64,000 nucleotides of DNA from positions 4,364,022-4,428,021 of the forward strand of contig CAXIPT010000005.1 of assembly GCA_964030475.1 (NCBI GenBank), written 5' to 3'. Origin of the DNA: Tethya wilhelma. Taxonomy: Eukaryota > Porifera > Demospongiae > Tethyida > Tethyidae. The position numbers and the translations under genes are program-made. The notes below the pieces were generated by a model. It did no database searches and was not told where the DNA came from. It worked only from the letters and a program-made list of their open reading frames with translations. This document shows positions 53,282 through 64,000 of this stretch, one piece after another (positions within the stretch are counted from its first letter, which is position 1; each line of letters starts with the position of its first letter).

Positions 53282-55564
53282 ATGTATGTCTTACTCTTAG
53301 ACTTAGTGTGTATTGCTGCAATATTGTGCCAATCTAAGTTAGTAGCAGCAAACAACAATGTTAGCAACAAAGAGACTTTGTATGTGTTGTCCCAGCTTCC
53401 CTATCCTGTGGCCAACTCTGCTGGCCAGCTTCCTACTTGGGTAGATGGGATAAAATTCATACCAGCATTAAACCTTGCAGCAAGACAGATAAACAATAAA
53501 CCAGATTTGCTACCAAACTACAATTTGGAACTGGTACATATAAATGGAGGCTGTGACTTCACTGAAATTGCTGTTGCCAACTTCACAGAAGCAGTAACTT
53601 CACTTGGCAAAGGTAAGAGATTTGTTGGTGTCATTGGTCCAGGGTGTTCTCGTTCCACATATGGGCTGGGTTCAATCGTAAGCAGACCTGACTTCAATTT
53701 AGTAACAATCCATGGAGCTGGTGCATCAGTCTTTGCAAATAGAAAATTCTATCCTTATTATTTTGGATCTCTTGGTTCAGTTGAGGTTTTTAGTGAACTA
53801 GCAGTAGATCTATTGAACAAGACAAACTGGAATAAGATAGCCTTTCTCTTCCAAAATTCACGTCTTTACTATTCATCAATGAAAAATGAAATTGTTTCAG
53901 CAATTAACGATAAATTAAATGATGTAAAGATAGTCTATTCATCAACGGTGAGACTAAATGATTTTATTCCTCTGGAGGACCTTGCTCTTAGCAGAGCAAG
54001 AATCATTTTCATTGTGGCCCCTCTAGAACACTTACTTCAAATCATGTGCCGTGCCTATTACTTGGAGATGTTTTATCCAAACTACCAGTGGGTGATTTTT
54101 GGTCGAATGCTCAGTGATTTTAGTGATGGAGTATCCTTTGTTTATAATAATGATAACCTTACATGTTCTGGTGACGAATTGAAAAAGGCTTTAAAAAACA
54201 GTTTTTTAACAAATTTCCAACTCAGTTCATCTGATAATGTAACTACAACAGTAGCCAACATAACACATGATGAATATTTCAATCTGTACCAACAAGAGAT
54301 TGATTTGTACAACAGTAATGAGACGAACCCTTTTAGAAATGTATCCACTTCAGTTTGGGCTAGTTACTTCTACGATTCCCTCTGGGCTCTAGCAATTGCT
54401 CTAGACAGTGTGACACAAAAGTCCAATGTGAATCTTTCTGACTATCAATACAATGATAAGAACACTACAAGACAGATAGTGGAAGAGCTTTACAATGTTA
54501 ATATACAAGGAGTATCTGGACCAATCCAATACAGCCGAAAAAGTGGATTTCTGATGCGTGAAATTAACCTGATTCAAGTGGTAAACTTTACTGAAAATTT
54601 TATCCCCTACAGTATAAATGCTGGATTAAGTGCTAATATTTGTTCAATTCCTGATGAGTTTAAAATTGAAGAGAATTCGTATCCAGTGCTAAGTGTTTTA
54701 TTTGAAATCATTTCATCACTTCAACTACTAGTTATTATCACTTTGCATATCCTCACACTTGTCTATCGAAATCACAAATTTATCAAAGCATCAAGTCCCG
54801 GTATCAATCAGATCGCTTTTGTAGGCATTTACTTACTGTGGTTTGGACTACTACTAATATGCATTCATCGACATCCCAGTGCCAATCTTAGTGGGCAAGC
54901 TATTGCAGTTTTTTGTCAATTACAGTGGGCATGGTTCTTGCCTATTGGTTTCACTCTTTCCCTCAGTCCAGTCATTGCCCGCACGTGGAGACTTTATCGA
55001 ATTTTCATTCACTATCGTAATCCCGGTCCGTTCATTTCAAACCCAGTACTCATAACCATCATATGTATCATGTTTGCAATAGACCTTGTCATTGCTATTG
55101 TTTGGACAACAATCAATCAGTATGAAATACTTTTAGTGAATACTGTAGTGCAACAAGATGGTGCAAAAATGATCGTCCTTCGCCTAAGATGCAGCTGTAA
55201 CTATAACATTATATGGATTGCAATCATCATGTTCTATAGGGTAGCCACATTGGTCGTACTTTGTGTCTTAGCAGTGCTCACTAGAAGCATCAAAAATCAA
55301 TCTTATACGACTGCTTCTCTACGTGTCTTTGGCTACATCATGACCATCATTTTTGGTCTTGGCTTCTCTATCTACTACTTGCTAATATCCCAACACTACT
55401 ACCTTCGTGAAGAATTCATCATATTGTGTTTGACTATTAACCTAACACTGCTGGCATTCACAACGTGTGTGTTCATGCCACCACTATTGCGGCAGCTGTT
55501 AAAGGAGAAAAAAATATCAGTTGATAAGATAGAAGAGCCACAAAAAGTGGACAAATATATATAG
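53282..55564 (+). CDS. Class C (GABA-B-like) receptor, paralogue 1
   Basis: An intronless 760-aa protein. The start is the ATG of MYVLLLDLVCIAAILC, since the paralogue begins at the same place; this gives a signal peptide. Residues about 30-450 form a periplasmic-binding-type Venus flytrap (LPTWVDGIKFIPALNLAARQIN, GVIGPGCSRSTYGLGSIVSRPDF). The seven membrane segments run from about 470 to 730. The third segment ends SPVIARTWRLYRIF, as in GABA-B subunits, and the last is followed by MPPLLRQLLKEKK. There is no cysteine-rich domain, which fits GABA-B rather than mGluR types. Surface receptor for an amino-acid-like ligand, unidentified. It starts 450 bp from the divergent eIF2A start. Confidence 0.88.
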   Translation: MYVLLLDLVCIAAILCQSKLVAANNNVSNKETLYVLSQLPYPVANSAGQLPTWVDGIKFIPALNLAARQINNKPDLLPNYNLELVHINGGCDFTEIAVANFTEAVTSLGKGKRFVGVIGPGCSRSTYGLGSIVSRPDFNLVTIHGAGASVFANRKFYPYYFGSLGSVEVFSELAVDLLNKTNWNKIAFLFQNSRLYYSSMKNEIVSAINDKLNDVKIVYSSTVRLNDFIPLEDLALSRARIIFIVAPLEHLLQIMCRAYYLEMFYPNYQWVIFGRMLSDFSDGVSFVYNNDNLTCSGDELKKALKNSFLTNFQLSSSDNVTTTVANITHDEYFNLYQQEIDLYNSNETNPFRNVSTSVWASYFYDSLWALAIALDSVTQKSNVNLSDYQYNDKNTTRQIVEELYNVNIQGVSGPIQYSRKSGFLMREINLIQVVNFTENFIPYSINAGLSANICSIPDEFKIEENSYPVLSVLFEIISSLQLLVIITLHILTLVYRNHKFIKASSPGINQIAFVGIYLLWFGLLLICIHRHPSANLSGQAIAVFCQLQWAWFLPIGFTLSLSPVIARTWRLYRIFIHYRNPGPFISNPVLITIICIMFAIDLVIAIVWTTINQYEILLVNTVVQQDGAKMIVLRLRCSCNYNIIWIAIIMFYRVATLVVLCVLAVLTRSIKNQSYTTASLRVFGYIMTIIFGLGFSIYYLLISQHYYLREEFIILCLTINLTLLAFTTCVFMPPLLRQLLKEKKISVDKIEEPQKVDKYI

Positions 55565-56263
55565 TTGAATTTTGTTGGTGTCACAAATTGAGTAATAACA
55601 CCGTTCAGTATACCCTTCATTTGTATAGTATAGTTTATGTGGCAACCTTTGAAGGTGCATGATTCTAACTACTCAGTTATCGATTATATTTACATTAATT
55701 TTTAAGCTAATTCTAAATATGTACAGTGATAACTACTAATCAATATCGTTTGTAGGAGTATCTACTGGAAAAGAGTTGTAATTGTGCTTTATACAGTACT
55801 TGTCAAACATGCATATATAATAATACACAGATCTGATTCAATATATTTTTATGCAAATCGATAATATTCTGCAAATTTTGAGAAAGTTTACTCATGATCA
55901 TCCAGGCACAGCCACACTGTATGCATACAAAAATTATATATAGCTTCAATTCCGATAATAATCCTCATCCTACAAATTGCATCAATATAATACACACGGG
56001 AATGAAAGCTATACATCAAAGCTTCAAGTCCATTACTAAATTACATTGCTTGGATACTTTAATAATTGTTATTAAGGAAAGTGATTGTGAATGGTTCAAA
56101 TAATTGGTAAAATTGGAACGAACAAGCCTAGGAAGTATATGACTTCATTTTTATGACTTTTTTATCCTACAAAGAGACTCAGTGTCTGCAATGTGACAAA
56201 GGAGGAGGGTCTAGCTCAATCTGAGAATCCCTCATAATTATGCTTCCACAAAATTAATAATTA

Positions 56264-56398
56264 AGTGTCCTTTGACCTCACATAAAATCTCCCCATATTA
56301 TATCATATCAGCTACCAATTGCAATGTGGCCACATTATACACAAAATAGATTTGCGCTGGAGAAGTGTCCTTTGACCTAACATAAAATCTCCCCACAC
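56264..56398. repeat. Direct repeat of about 33 bp in the receptor spacer
   Basis: agtgtcctttgacct followed by acataaaatctcccca occurs at 56264 and 56363. The rest of 55.6-57.1 kb is AT-rich and without a gene I can support. Confidence 0.65.
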
Positions 56399-57129
56399 TG
56401 CATGGTTAGATGGTGGGATTTTTTTTAGGTGTGAGCTTTAACCTTGTGTAAAACATACCCAGTTATATCCTTTCATCAACTAGTGGAGGTACTTTAACTG
56501 TGGATGCATGAACACATTCAGTGGATATTAGCTATAGCTTGTATGTACATGTTATGGGGACAAAAAAATTATTATAATGTGATTAGTTAATTATAACAAG
56601 CGTAGTAGTGTTTTAAGACTTAATCATGATGTGCCGAAATTCCGAACTTGCCTCGTTTCATTCCTTTTTAGAGCACTGCCCATTCCTACACTTTCATTTT
56701 TATAAAATTTTTACTACTTGGAGGCTAGTCAGTCTCTACAAACAGTAGCTATATGCACGCGCATGCGCATTATAAACCACGTGGTCTATACATACTGACG
56801 ATTTTTACCTACTTCAAAATGGAAAGTGTTTTGGATATTATGCACTACGTAATTTATGTTTGTACACAGAGTTTCAAAGCTGCACAGATTTTATTTACTA
56901 TCTTTTTGCCAGCAAACGAGTGCAAAAGGGCGTACTGCAGATGAAATAAAGTCTCACTATACTAAGTTAACTTGGCTCAATGCCTTTTGTTTGTCGGGAA
57001 ATCGTGGCAAGTAAGTCACAAAGTAAGAAACAAAGAAAACAAATTTGCATTCACGGTTCCCGCTAGCGCTCTCTTCAGAGCACTCTGGAAGTTTCTGTGA
57101 GTTTTATTAGTTTATAGAATTAGAAAACT

Positions 57130-58080
57130 GTTCTAGAGAGGCCTCCATCAGTGGCGTAGGGAGGGGGGGTGCTTTGGGTGCTCGAGCACCCCCTTCGCTG
57201 CTGACCGGAAGCGCAAAAATATTTAATAATTGGATTTATCAATAAGTAATCAAGCCTTTAGAATCACTTTTTCTTACTTGTTTCTTGTTAGAAGCTATTT
57301 TCCAAGCTCATTTATGTCTAAGCTCTTGATAAACAAACTTCAGAACCGTTTAGTTCACGCTAGGTTGATCGAAAGCGCTCAGCAATTGGCTTTCAGCAAT
57401 AGTTCAAAGGTCACGGTATCGATCACGTGACCCAAAAGTGGGCGTGGCACCCCCAAATTTTCCGCGCGCTGCGCGCGCACAATTACAGCACTCTCTTAGT
57501 ACTCTAAATCCTGGCTACGCCCCTGTCCATAGTTGCCAAGCGTCCCGGAATTTCGACCTATGTCCCGGCGGTGTCCCGGTTGGGCTGAAACATAGCCTCG
57601 TTCCTAGGCTGAAACAGTGCAAATGTCCCGGGAGAAAAAAAAAAAAAGGACGTGGCTAGAGTACCGGTAGTCCGTATACTTTCCTATTGCTTTTGTATTG
57701 CAGAATTACGTAATATACAGTATCCGGATTTTGCCGGTACTGCATTAAAGTACCGGGCACCATTGACTGCAATATATTTAGCTTAGTTTACGGTGACCGG
57801 TACTCTAGCCACAGCGAAAAATGTCCAGAATACTGAGAAGTGTTCGGCTTTTTACTGAAAAATGCAACTTTTTGGCTGAAAATTTACTTTCTTTTAACTT
57901 TATTATGGCTTAAATGATAATTATAAGCAAAATCGTGAGCTTTCTGTAGCGCTGGTTTGTGCGGTGCTTCGCTAAAAGCGTTTTGCACTTTTAAAAGGGG
58001 CGTGGCTTTAAATTTTCGCTAGCGCGATTATAATGTCCCACTTTTTTTTTAGTTGGTCCAATGGAGGTTGGCAACTATGG
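57130..58080. other. Repeat-derived, GC-richer spacer
   Basis: Contains pieces reading ggcgtagggagggggggtgc and gctcgagcacccccttcg, several gggcgtggc and tgtcccgg strings, and an AGCCTCGTTCC-family end at 57594. It looks like layered decayed mobile DNA. No ORF is convincing. Confidence 0.45.
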
Positions 58081-58200
58081 GCCTCTAAACATATTTGAAG
58101 CCTTACCTTTCTTTCTGTGAGAATTTATAGACATCAACATTTTGTAATGTGTCTATGGGACGTTCGACCAATTCCTACTGTACGTACTACCGTACGTATC
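58080..58200. repeat. Interspersed repeat, inverted copy of 13604-13680
   Basis: cattttgtaatgtgtctatg and ctactgtacgtactaccgta are the reverse complement of the 13.6-kb repeat. It ends about 70 bp before the start of paralogue 2. Confidence 0.6.
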
Positions 58201-58270
58201 GACTCACTTCCTGTCAGCGGAACCTATAAAGATTCACAGGCCGTGAAGTCATTTCAGTACTAGCTTAGCT

Positions 58271-60610
58271 ATGTATGTCTTACTCTTAGTGTGTATTGCT
58301 GCAATATTGTGCCAATCTAAGTTAGTAGCAGCAAACAACAATGTTAGCAACAAAGAGACTTTGTATGTGTTGTCCCAGCTTCCCTATCCTGTGCCCAACT
58401 CTGCTGGCCAGCTTCCTACTTGGATAGATGGGATAAAATTCATACCAGCATTAGACCTTGCAGAAAGACAGATAAACAATAAGCCAGATTTGCTACCAAA
58501 CTACAATTTGAAACTGGTGCATATAAATGGAGGCTGTGACTTTACTGACATTGCTGTGGCCAACTTCACGGAAGCAGTGACTTCACTTGCAAGAACTGAG
58601 AGTAAGAGATTTGTTGGTGTCATCGGTCCAGGGTGTTCTCGTTCCACATATGGGCTGGGTTCAATTGTAAGCAGACCTGATTTCAATTTAGTAACAATCC
58701 ATGGAGCTGGTGCATCAATCTTTGCAAATCGAAAAATCTATCCTTATTATTTTGGATCTCTTGGTTCAGTTGAGGTTTTTGGTGAACTAGCAGTAGATCT
58801 AATAGAAGAGGCAAATTGGCATAAAATAGCCTTCCTCTTCCACAATTCACGTCTTTACTATTCATCGATGAAAAATGAAATTGTTTCTGCAATTAATAAT
58901 GAATCAGATGTAAAGATAGTCTATTCATCGATGGTGAGACTAAATAATTTTATTCCTCTGGAGGACCTTGCTCATAGCAGAGCAAGAATCATTTTTGTAG
59001 TGACCCCTCTAGAACACTTACTCCAAATCATGTGCCGGGCCTATCACTTGAAGATGTTTTATCCAAACTACCAGTGGGTGATTTTTGGTCGAATGCTTAG
59101 TGATTTTAGTGATGGAGTATCCTTTGTTCATAATAATGATAAGAACCTTACACAGTGTTCTGGTGACGAATTGAAAAAGGCTTTAAACAACAGTTTTTTA
59201 ACAAATTTCCAACTCAGTTCATCTGATAATGTAACTAAGACAGTAGCCAACATAACACGTGATGAATATTTAAATCTGTACCAACAAGAGATTGATTTGT
59301 ACAACAGTATTGAGGCAAACCCTTTTAGAAATGTATCCACTTCAGTTTGGGCTAGTTACTTCTACGATTCTCTCTGGGCTCTAGCCATTACTCTAGACAG
59401 TGTCACTAAAAAGTCCAATGTGAATCTTTCTGACTATCAATACAATGATAAGAACACTACAAGGCAGATAGTGGAAGAGCTTTACAATGTTAATATACAA
59501 GGAGTATCTGGACCAGTCCAATACAGCCGAAATAGTGGATTTCTGATGCGTGAAATTAACCTGATCCAAGTGGTACACTTCACTGAAAATTTTATCCCCT
59601 ACAGTATAAATGCTGGATTAAGTGCTGATATTTATTTGATTCCTGATGAGTTTAAAGTTGAAGACAATTTGTATCCAGTACTAAGTGTTTTATTTGGAAT
59701 TATTGCATCAATTCAACTACTAGTTATTGTCACTTTGCATATCCTCACACTAGTCTATCGAAATCACAAGTTTATCAAAGCATCAAGTCCCGGTATCAAT
59801 CAGATCGCATTTATAGGCATTTACCTACTGTGGTTTGGACTACTGCTAATTTGTATTCATGGACATCCCAATGCCAATCTCAGCGGGCAAGCTAATGCAG
59901 TTTTTTGTCAATTACAGTGGGCATGGTTCTTGCCTATTGGTTTCATTCTTTCCCTCAGTCCAGTCATTGTACGCACGTGGAGACTTTATCGAATTTTCAT
60001 CCACTATCTTAATCCTGGTCCATTCATTTCAAACCCAATTCTTATAACCATCATATGTATCATGGTTACAATAGACCTCGTCGTTGCTATTGTTTGGACA
60101 ACAATTGATCAGTATGAAATACTCTTAGTGAATACTGTAGTGCAACAAGATGGTGCAAACATGATCGTCCTTCGCCTAAGATGCAGCTGTAACTATAACA
60201 TTATATGGATTGCAATCATCATGTTCTATAGGGTAGCCACATTGGTCGTACTTTGTGTCTTAGCTGTGCTCACTAGAAGAATCAAAAATCAAACATTTAC
60301 AACTGCTTCTCTACGTGTCTTTGGCTACATCATGACCATCATATTTGGTCTTGGCTTCTCTATCTACTACTTGCTAATATCCCAACATTACTACCTTCGT
60401 GAAGACTTTGCTGTACTGTGTTTGACTATTAACCTAACACTGTTGGCATTCACAACATGTGTGTTCATGCCACCACTATTGCAGCTGTTAAAGGAGAAAA
60501 AACTATCGGTTTATAAGAATAGGAACACAAGAAGTGGACAAACACAGTTGAATTTTGTTGGTGTCACAAATCTAACTTACTTTTTAAGTGGAACCAGATC
60601 TAGACTATAA
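58271..60610 (+). CDS. Class C (GABA-B-like) receptor, paralogue 2
   Basis: An intronless 779-aa protein, closely similar to paralogue 1 along its whole length, with small indels (LARTESKRF against LGKGKRF). Same signal peptide, flytrap and seven membrane segments; SPVIVRTWRLYRIF is conserved. The C-termini differ. A frame change near the end of the homologous coding region gives KNRNTRSGQTQLNFVGV, which is translated from sequence that is 3' UTR in paralogue 1. Flanks before the ATG (cagtactagcttagc) and after the stop match paralogue 1, so the duplicated unit includes regulatory DNA. Confidence 0.88.
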   Translation: MYVLLLVCIAAILCQSKLVAANNNVSNKETLYVLSQLPYPVPNSAGQLPTWIDGIKFIPALDLAERQINNKPDLLPNYNLKLVHINGGCDFTDIAVANFTEAVTSLARTESKRFVGVIGPGCSRSTYGLGSIVSRPDFNLVTIHGAGASIFANRKIYPYYFGSLGSVEVFGELAVDLIEEANWHKIAFLFHNSRLYYSSMKNEIVSAINNESDVKIVYSSMVRLNNFIPLEDLAHSRARIIFVVTPLEHLLQIMCRAYHLKMFYPNYQWVIFGRMLSDFSDGVSFVHNNDKNLTQCSGDELKKALNNSFLTNFQLSSSDNVTKTVANITRDEYLNLYQQEIDLYNSIEANPFRNVSTSVWASYFYDSLWALAITLDSVTKKSNVNLSDYQYNDKNTTRQIVEELYNVNIQGVSGPVQYSRNSGFLMREINLIQVVHFTENFIPYSINAGLSADIYLIPDEFKVEDNLYPVLSVLFGIIASIQLLVIVTLHILTLVYRNHKFIKASSPGINQIAFIGIYLLWFGLLLICIHGHPNANLSGQANAVFCQLQWAWFLPIGFILSLSPVIVRTWRLYRIFIHYLNPGPFISNPILITIICIMVTIDLVVAIVWTTIDQYEILLVNTVVQQDGANMIVLRLRCSCNYNIIWIAIIMFYRVATLVVLCVLAVLTRRIKNQTFTTASLRVFGYIMTIIFGLGFSIYYLLISQHYYLREDFAVLCLTINLTLLAFTTCVFMPPLLQLLKEKKLSVYKNRNTRSGQTQLNFVGVTNLTYFLSGTRSRL

Positions 60611-62528
60611 TAATCATCATAAAAATATTCATTCTAATCTGATATAGTTCGTAATTTTTTAATAACAATATTGCTATACCCTGGACTAGCTACATGTAGT
60701 TCTGAATCAGTTTGTTTGACATAATAGTTTATGCAGCAACCTTTGAAGGTACATAACTACAAACACTTAGTCATCTAATTTTAAGCTAATTTTAAACAGG
60801 CATAGTAATAACTACCGTTGTAGAAGGAGTATCAACTTCAAAAGAGTTATTTTGCTTTATGTAGTAATTGTAAAATAATTATGCATAATTATTATTATTA
60901 TGTAATAGCTGCACAGATATATATATTTTTATACAGATTGTAAACGTTAAACTGTTCACAATTTTTCAAAAATTCTGAGAATGTTTACTTGTAACCATCC
61001 AGGCATGCGGCCACCCTACATGCATCACTGACAACAATAATTACATAATAGCTTCATTCCGGTAATAATCCTCATCCTACAAATTGCATCAATATACACA
61101 CAGGAATAAAAGCTATACATCAAAGCTTCAAGTAAAACCAAAACACTTTGTTGGAATACCCAATTGATCATGAAAGGTTCAGCTGGCACTGATTCACTTG
61201 TTTCCATCATAGATAATAGTAGAGGCTCTACTATCCATATGCATGGTGTGTCAAATCATGACAATATCAGGGTGAGTGTTCAGTATAACTTGAGATTATG
61301 TACCATTATTGCTACCATACACAGCTGCAGCTACATGCATTAATTCTTTTTTATGGCATGTTTTGAAACTATAGCTACCCATGCATATCTGAGCAGGATG
61401 TTTATTAACAAGTAGGAAATGTTTGTAAAAATGGGAAGTACTCAAACAATTAGAAAGTTACTGTATTGAAACAAGGCATGTCTCTGCACAATGGCAACTT
61501 CGTTTTCACTTTTGATCTCTCATATATTATATGCGTCCACAAATATAAAGTTTTTCTGTACATTCCCAGCATGCATATGATTTGTGGAATTTCTACAGGA
61601 AAATGATTCTATCAGAGTATAACAGCATCCGAGCAAGGCTTTCAACAGCAAAGCACTGCTTACTGAAATGGTACAAGGATAATGCACAAAGGGATGAAAT
61701 TCGCCTCTTAATGCTAGATCTTTCACCACCAGAACTGTCTCTTGTGCTGCTGAACCCCTAGTGGCAGCATTGAATCTACCTTCCTCTGGACCTTGGCCAG
61801 AAAATCCTGTTCAGTACATGGAGCCCATGCACTGGACTTGCGAGCATCAGAGGACAAAAGGTGATTATAGTTCCTTTTTGCACTGGCAACCACAAGAAGT
61901 GGAAGTTATTTCCAGTCACAGATGAGAAAGTGTCTATATAGATCTACAGACTGGGGGAGACAAAGGAAAACTCTTTCTGATGCTACTACATGTGGACAAA
62001 CACCCGCTGCCTTTACAAGAAAGGAATATTCTTGTCACATGCAAACACTCAATGAAACACTCAATGAAATCAGAAGGACACACACAATACTTTGGGAAAA
62101 GATATTGTCCATATGCCCGGGACAGTTGCCAGTGGACCAGTGGCTACAGCAAAAGAGGGGGGAGGTACTGAAAGCTAAGAAACTGCAGCAACAACAACAG
62201 GCTGGTCAATAATAGACAGATAATCATTATTTTAAGTTTAATTCTTATTGCACTACACAATGTCATGCACATGGTACTTAATTTGCACGTGTGTAACCTT
62301 TGACCCTTTGCAATTATTGAGTGGGTGTTGACTCTGGACCACTGGTTAAATGTGGGTATAAAAAGTACTGTATTTCGAGCAAACTTTACTATTAAAGCTT
62401 CTGATCAGCAAGTCTTCTCTCTGCAGCAACAAGAAGCTATAAACTTTATAATAAGAACGTCTTTAAAAATTAACTTCAAAAAGTCCACAATTTCAGTTCA
62501 ATTAAAATCAGGAAAGAGGAGACTGAGA
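60611..62528. other. Spacer with copied 3' flank of the receptor unit
   Basis: Bases to about 61140 match the 3' flank of paralogue 1 (ctatacatcaaagcttcaag at 56010 and 61110). From 61.5 to 62.2 kb there are short plus-strand open stretches, such as NPVQYMEPMHWTCEHQRTKG, broken by stops and unrecognised; they may be an old mobile-element coding relic. Confidence 0.4.
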
Positions 62529-63020
62529 ATGTGGAAGGAGTTGATTGCTCTGTCAGTGTTGGTGACTTTGTCATTGGCAGCTGTACACAAGAGGCCATTC
62601 AGAAGCATCAAAGCACCCATTGGTAATGAAGTCTGGTTGTTTGTGTCTTTAAATACGTTGAATTGCATGATCTGTTTTTACATGACATTATAGAGACCAT
62701 TGAGAATTATGAACTTGTAGTGCCAACCATAGCATACAAATACAGCAATGAGGTGAGCAGCTTTGTTAGTGACTATTGATTTGAGCTTGCATTACTGAAT
62801 TTATTCGTGTAATACTGGCATAATACTCATAATAATTAAGTAACCAGTTAGTATGACATTGTACATGATTGTGTTGAACCTGAATTAGTCTTTAAACTCC
62901 AGCTTCACTGAACATAATTATAATAATGTCTTACTTTTCTTGTCAGACTTACAGTAAACTTGTTTATGTGTCTCTGACTGCAAGCAATCAAACTTTCGAA
63001 CTACTCCTGGAAAAAAACGA
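62529..63020 (+). CDS. Probable ADAM-type metalloprotease, first three exons (partial)
   Basis: Exons 62529-62622, 62694-62752 and 62947-63020 join in phase. They encode MWKELIALSVLVTLSLAA (signal peptide), then ENYELVVPTIAYKYSNE and YVSLTASNQTFELLLEKNE. The last two strings fit the propeptide of reprolysins (ADAM/ADAMTS), where a strand ENYEVV-P is followed by F-L-L-E-KN. The metalloprotease and disintegrin parts would lie beyond the window. No further exon was seen in 63.02-64.0 kb, so a long intron or a false call is possible. Confidence 0.55.
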
Positions 63021-63157
63021 GTGAGTTACAATAAAGTTATACAATACATTTCAAATTATCATTATAATCTAAAATCTCCACAATAGTAATTGTTTTTGTA
63101 CATACATGCATAGCTATGCCTCAACAACTCACCATTTGTTATATTTTCATCGATCTG

Positions 63158-63225
63158 ATCCAGTATAGCCTAGGCTAAGCTAGATCGATCTGATCCAGTA
63201 GCCTAGGCTAAGCTAGATCGAGGCA
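63158..63225. repeat. Tandem duplication of a 33-36 bp unit
   Basis: tgatccagta...gcctaggctaagctagatcga occurs twice in a row. Confidence 0.8.
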
Positions 63226-63554
63226 TGTGTGCAGTTGAATTCAATCATCAGAGCTATTGTTTATTATTAGTATTATTACAGTTTATGGTGCTTTGTTGTT
63301 AGGTGGACCTGGTGGGAAGCCAGTGATTCTTATCATAATATTAAAATTAATGTTAATATTGTTGTTTCCTCCCTTATTTGTTTAATTATATGTGTGCATA
63401 CAGTGAAGCTGTTTATACCATTAGGTGGTTATAAGGTCACAAACATTGATACATTGTTGGCTTTACTCCCTCCTCAAAGTGGAAATAGGAAAATTAACCT
63501 ATATATATATTTCATCCTGGCATTGTCATCCATTGTGATATAGTTTATACTGTG

Positions 63555-63765
63555 ATAATTTTCCTCTTCCGTTGATTTGAGGAGATGCTGAACCTCTTTG
63601 TAGTCGATCAAAGGAGCCAGAAACTCCACTAAAGCTAACAATAATTTTCCTCTTCCACTGAGAAGCCTATAGACCCTTGATGCCTCTCATCAATTGTAGA
63701 CTTGAGGAAATGGAGAAGCCAACTGATAAAATTATTATTTTCCTTCTTCCACTAACTTAATTTAT
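63555..63765. repeat. Three spaced copies of ttttcctcttccactga-like motif
   Basis: Copies at about 63558, 63648 and 63730, each preceded by ataat or attat, at spacings of about 85-90 bp. Noncoding. Confidence 0.55.
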
Positions 63766-64000
63766 GATTTAGAAGTGGTTGAAGCGAATAATATATATTC
63801 ATCACCTTAATCATCATCCATTTTAGTACATTGGATAATAATAACTGTATATTGTATGCATACAATACTTAGGTGCAAAAAATTAATATTGACTGTCTTA
63901 CTCAACCCACTGATATTACAATATTATTTATATGCATGCACACATGCAAACAGAGTACTATTTTCAAGAGGGTTTGTCTCCCGCTATTACGATGATAACG

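Noticed and set aside
61520..61729. Minus-strand 69-residue frame with possible signal sequence
   Set aside because: Short, no splice partners, no recognisable motif; the opposite strand has equally long open stretches.
1..64000. tRNA and rRNA genes
   Set aside because: No cloverleaf with A and B box strings or ribosomal segment was seen by eye; a tRNA scan would be decisive.

Overview
The window is nuclear DNA of a metazoan, most likely a demosponge (Amphimedon-like; inferred from content, not searched). The signs are compact genes with short GT-AG introns, a secreted nidogen/SRCR/Ig adhesion protein, an expansion of class C (GABA-B-like) receptors, tandem arylsulfatases, a conserved eIF2A gene, AT-rich spacers and many small foldback elements. 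A few single N characters mark assembly gaps, some beside suspicious duplications.

Layout. 1-4.9 kb: repeat-rich, with a decayed Ulp1/PHD transposon relic, a 32-bp G-rich tandem repeat, a 1.7-kb foldback element and one orphan cytochrome P450 first exon (-). 4.9-13.1 kb (-): one large multi-exon gene encoding signal peptide, three NIDO, six SRCR and three Ig domains. 13.1-16 kb: no gene, several foldback repeats. 16-25.3 kb: a large inverted duplication. Each arm carries an intronless GH28 polygalacturonase-like gene (97% identical) followed by an SR-rich gene. That gene is intact on the right (eight phase-consistent exons) and a pseudogene on the left. The left arm also holds an inserted terminal-inverted-repeat element with a decayed STPR-repeat ORF. 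28.6-37 kb (-): four tandem intronless secreted arylsulfatase units, one of them a frameshifted chimera. 38-40.3 kb (+): an intronless 736-aa multi-pass membrane protein of unknown family.

40.7-44.8 kb: a head-to-head pair of type II membrane WSCD-like sulfotransferases, one of which has lost the catalytic motifs. 44.9-52.8 kb (-): the eIF2A gene, with a complete 7TM receptor gene nested antisense in its 2.6-kb intron. The nested receptor appears to need a GC-AG intron. 53.3-60.6 kb (+): two tandem intronless class C GPCR genes. 62.5-63.0 kb (+): the first three exons of a probable ADAM-type metalloprotease, running off the window.

Functionally, secreted GH28, secreted sulfatases and Golgi-type sulfotransferases would all act on acidic or sulfated polysaccharides. 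The GH28 and sulfatase genes are intronless, recently duplicated and adjacent, which makes a polysaccharide-processing neighbourhood, possibly of foreign or retroposed origin, the most interesting hypothesis here.
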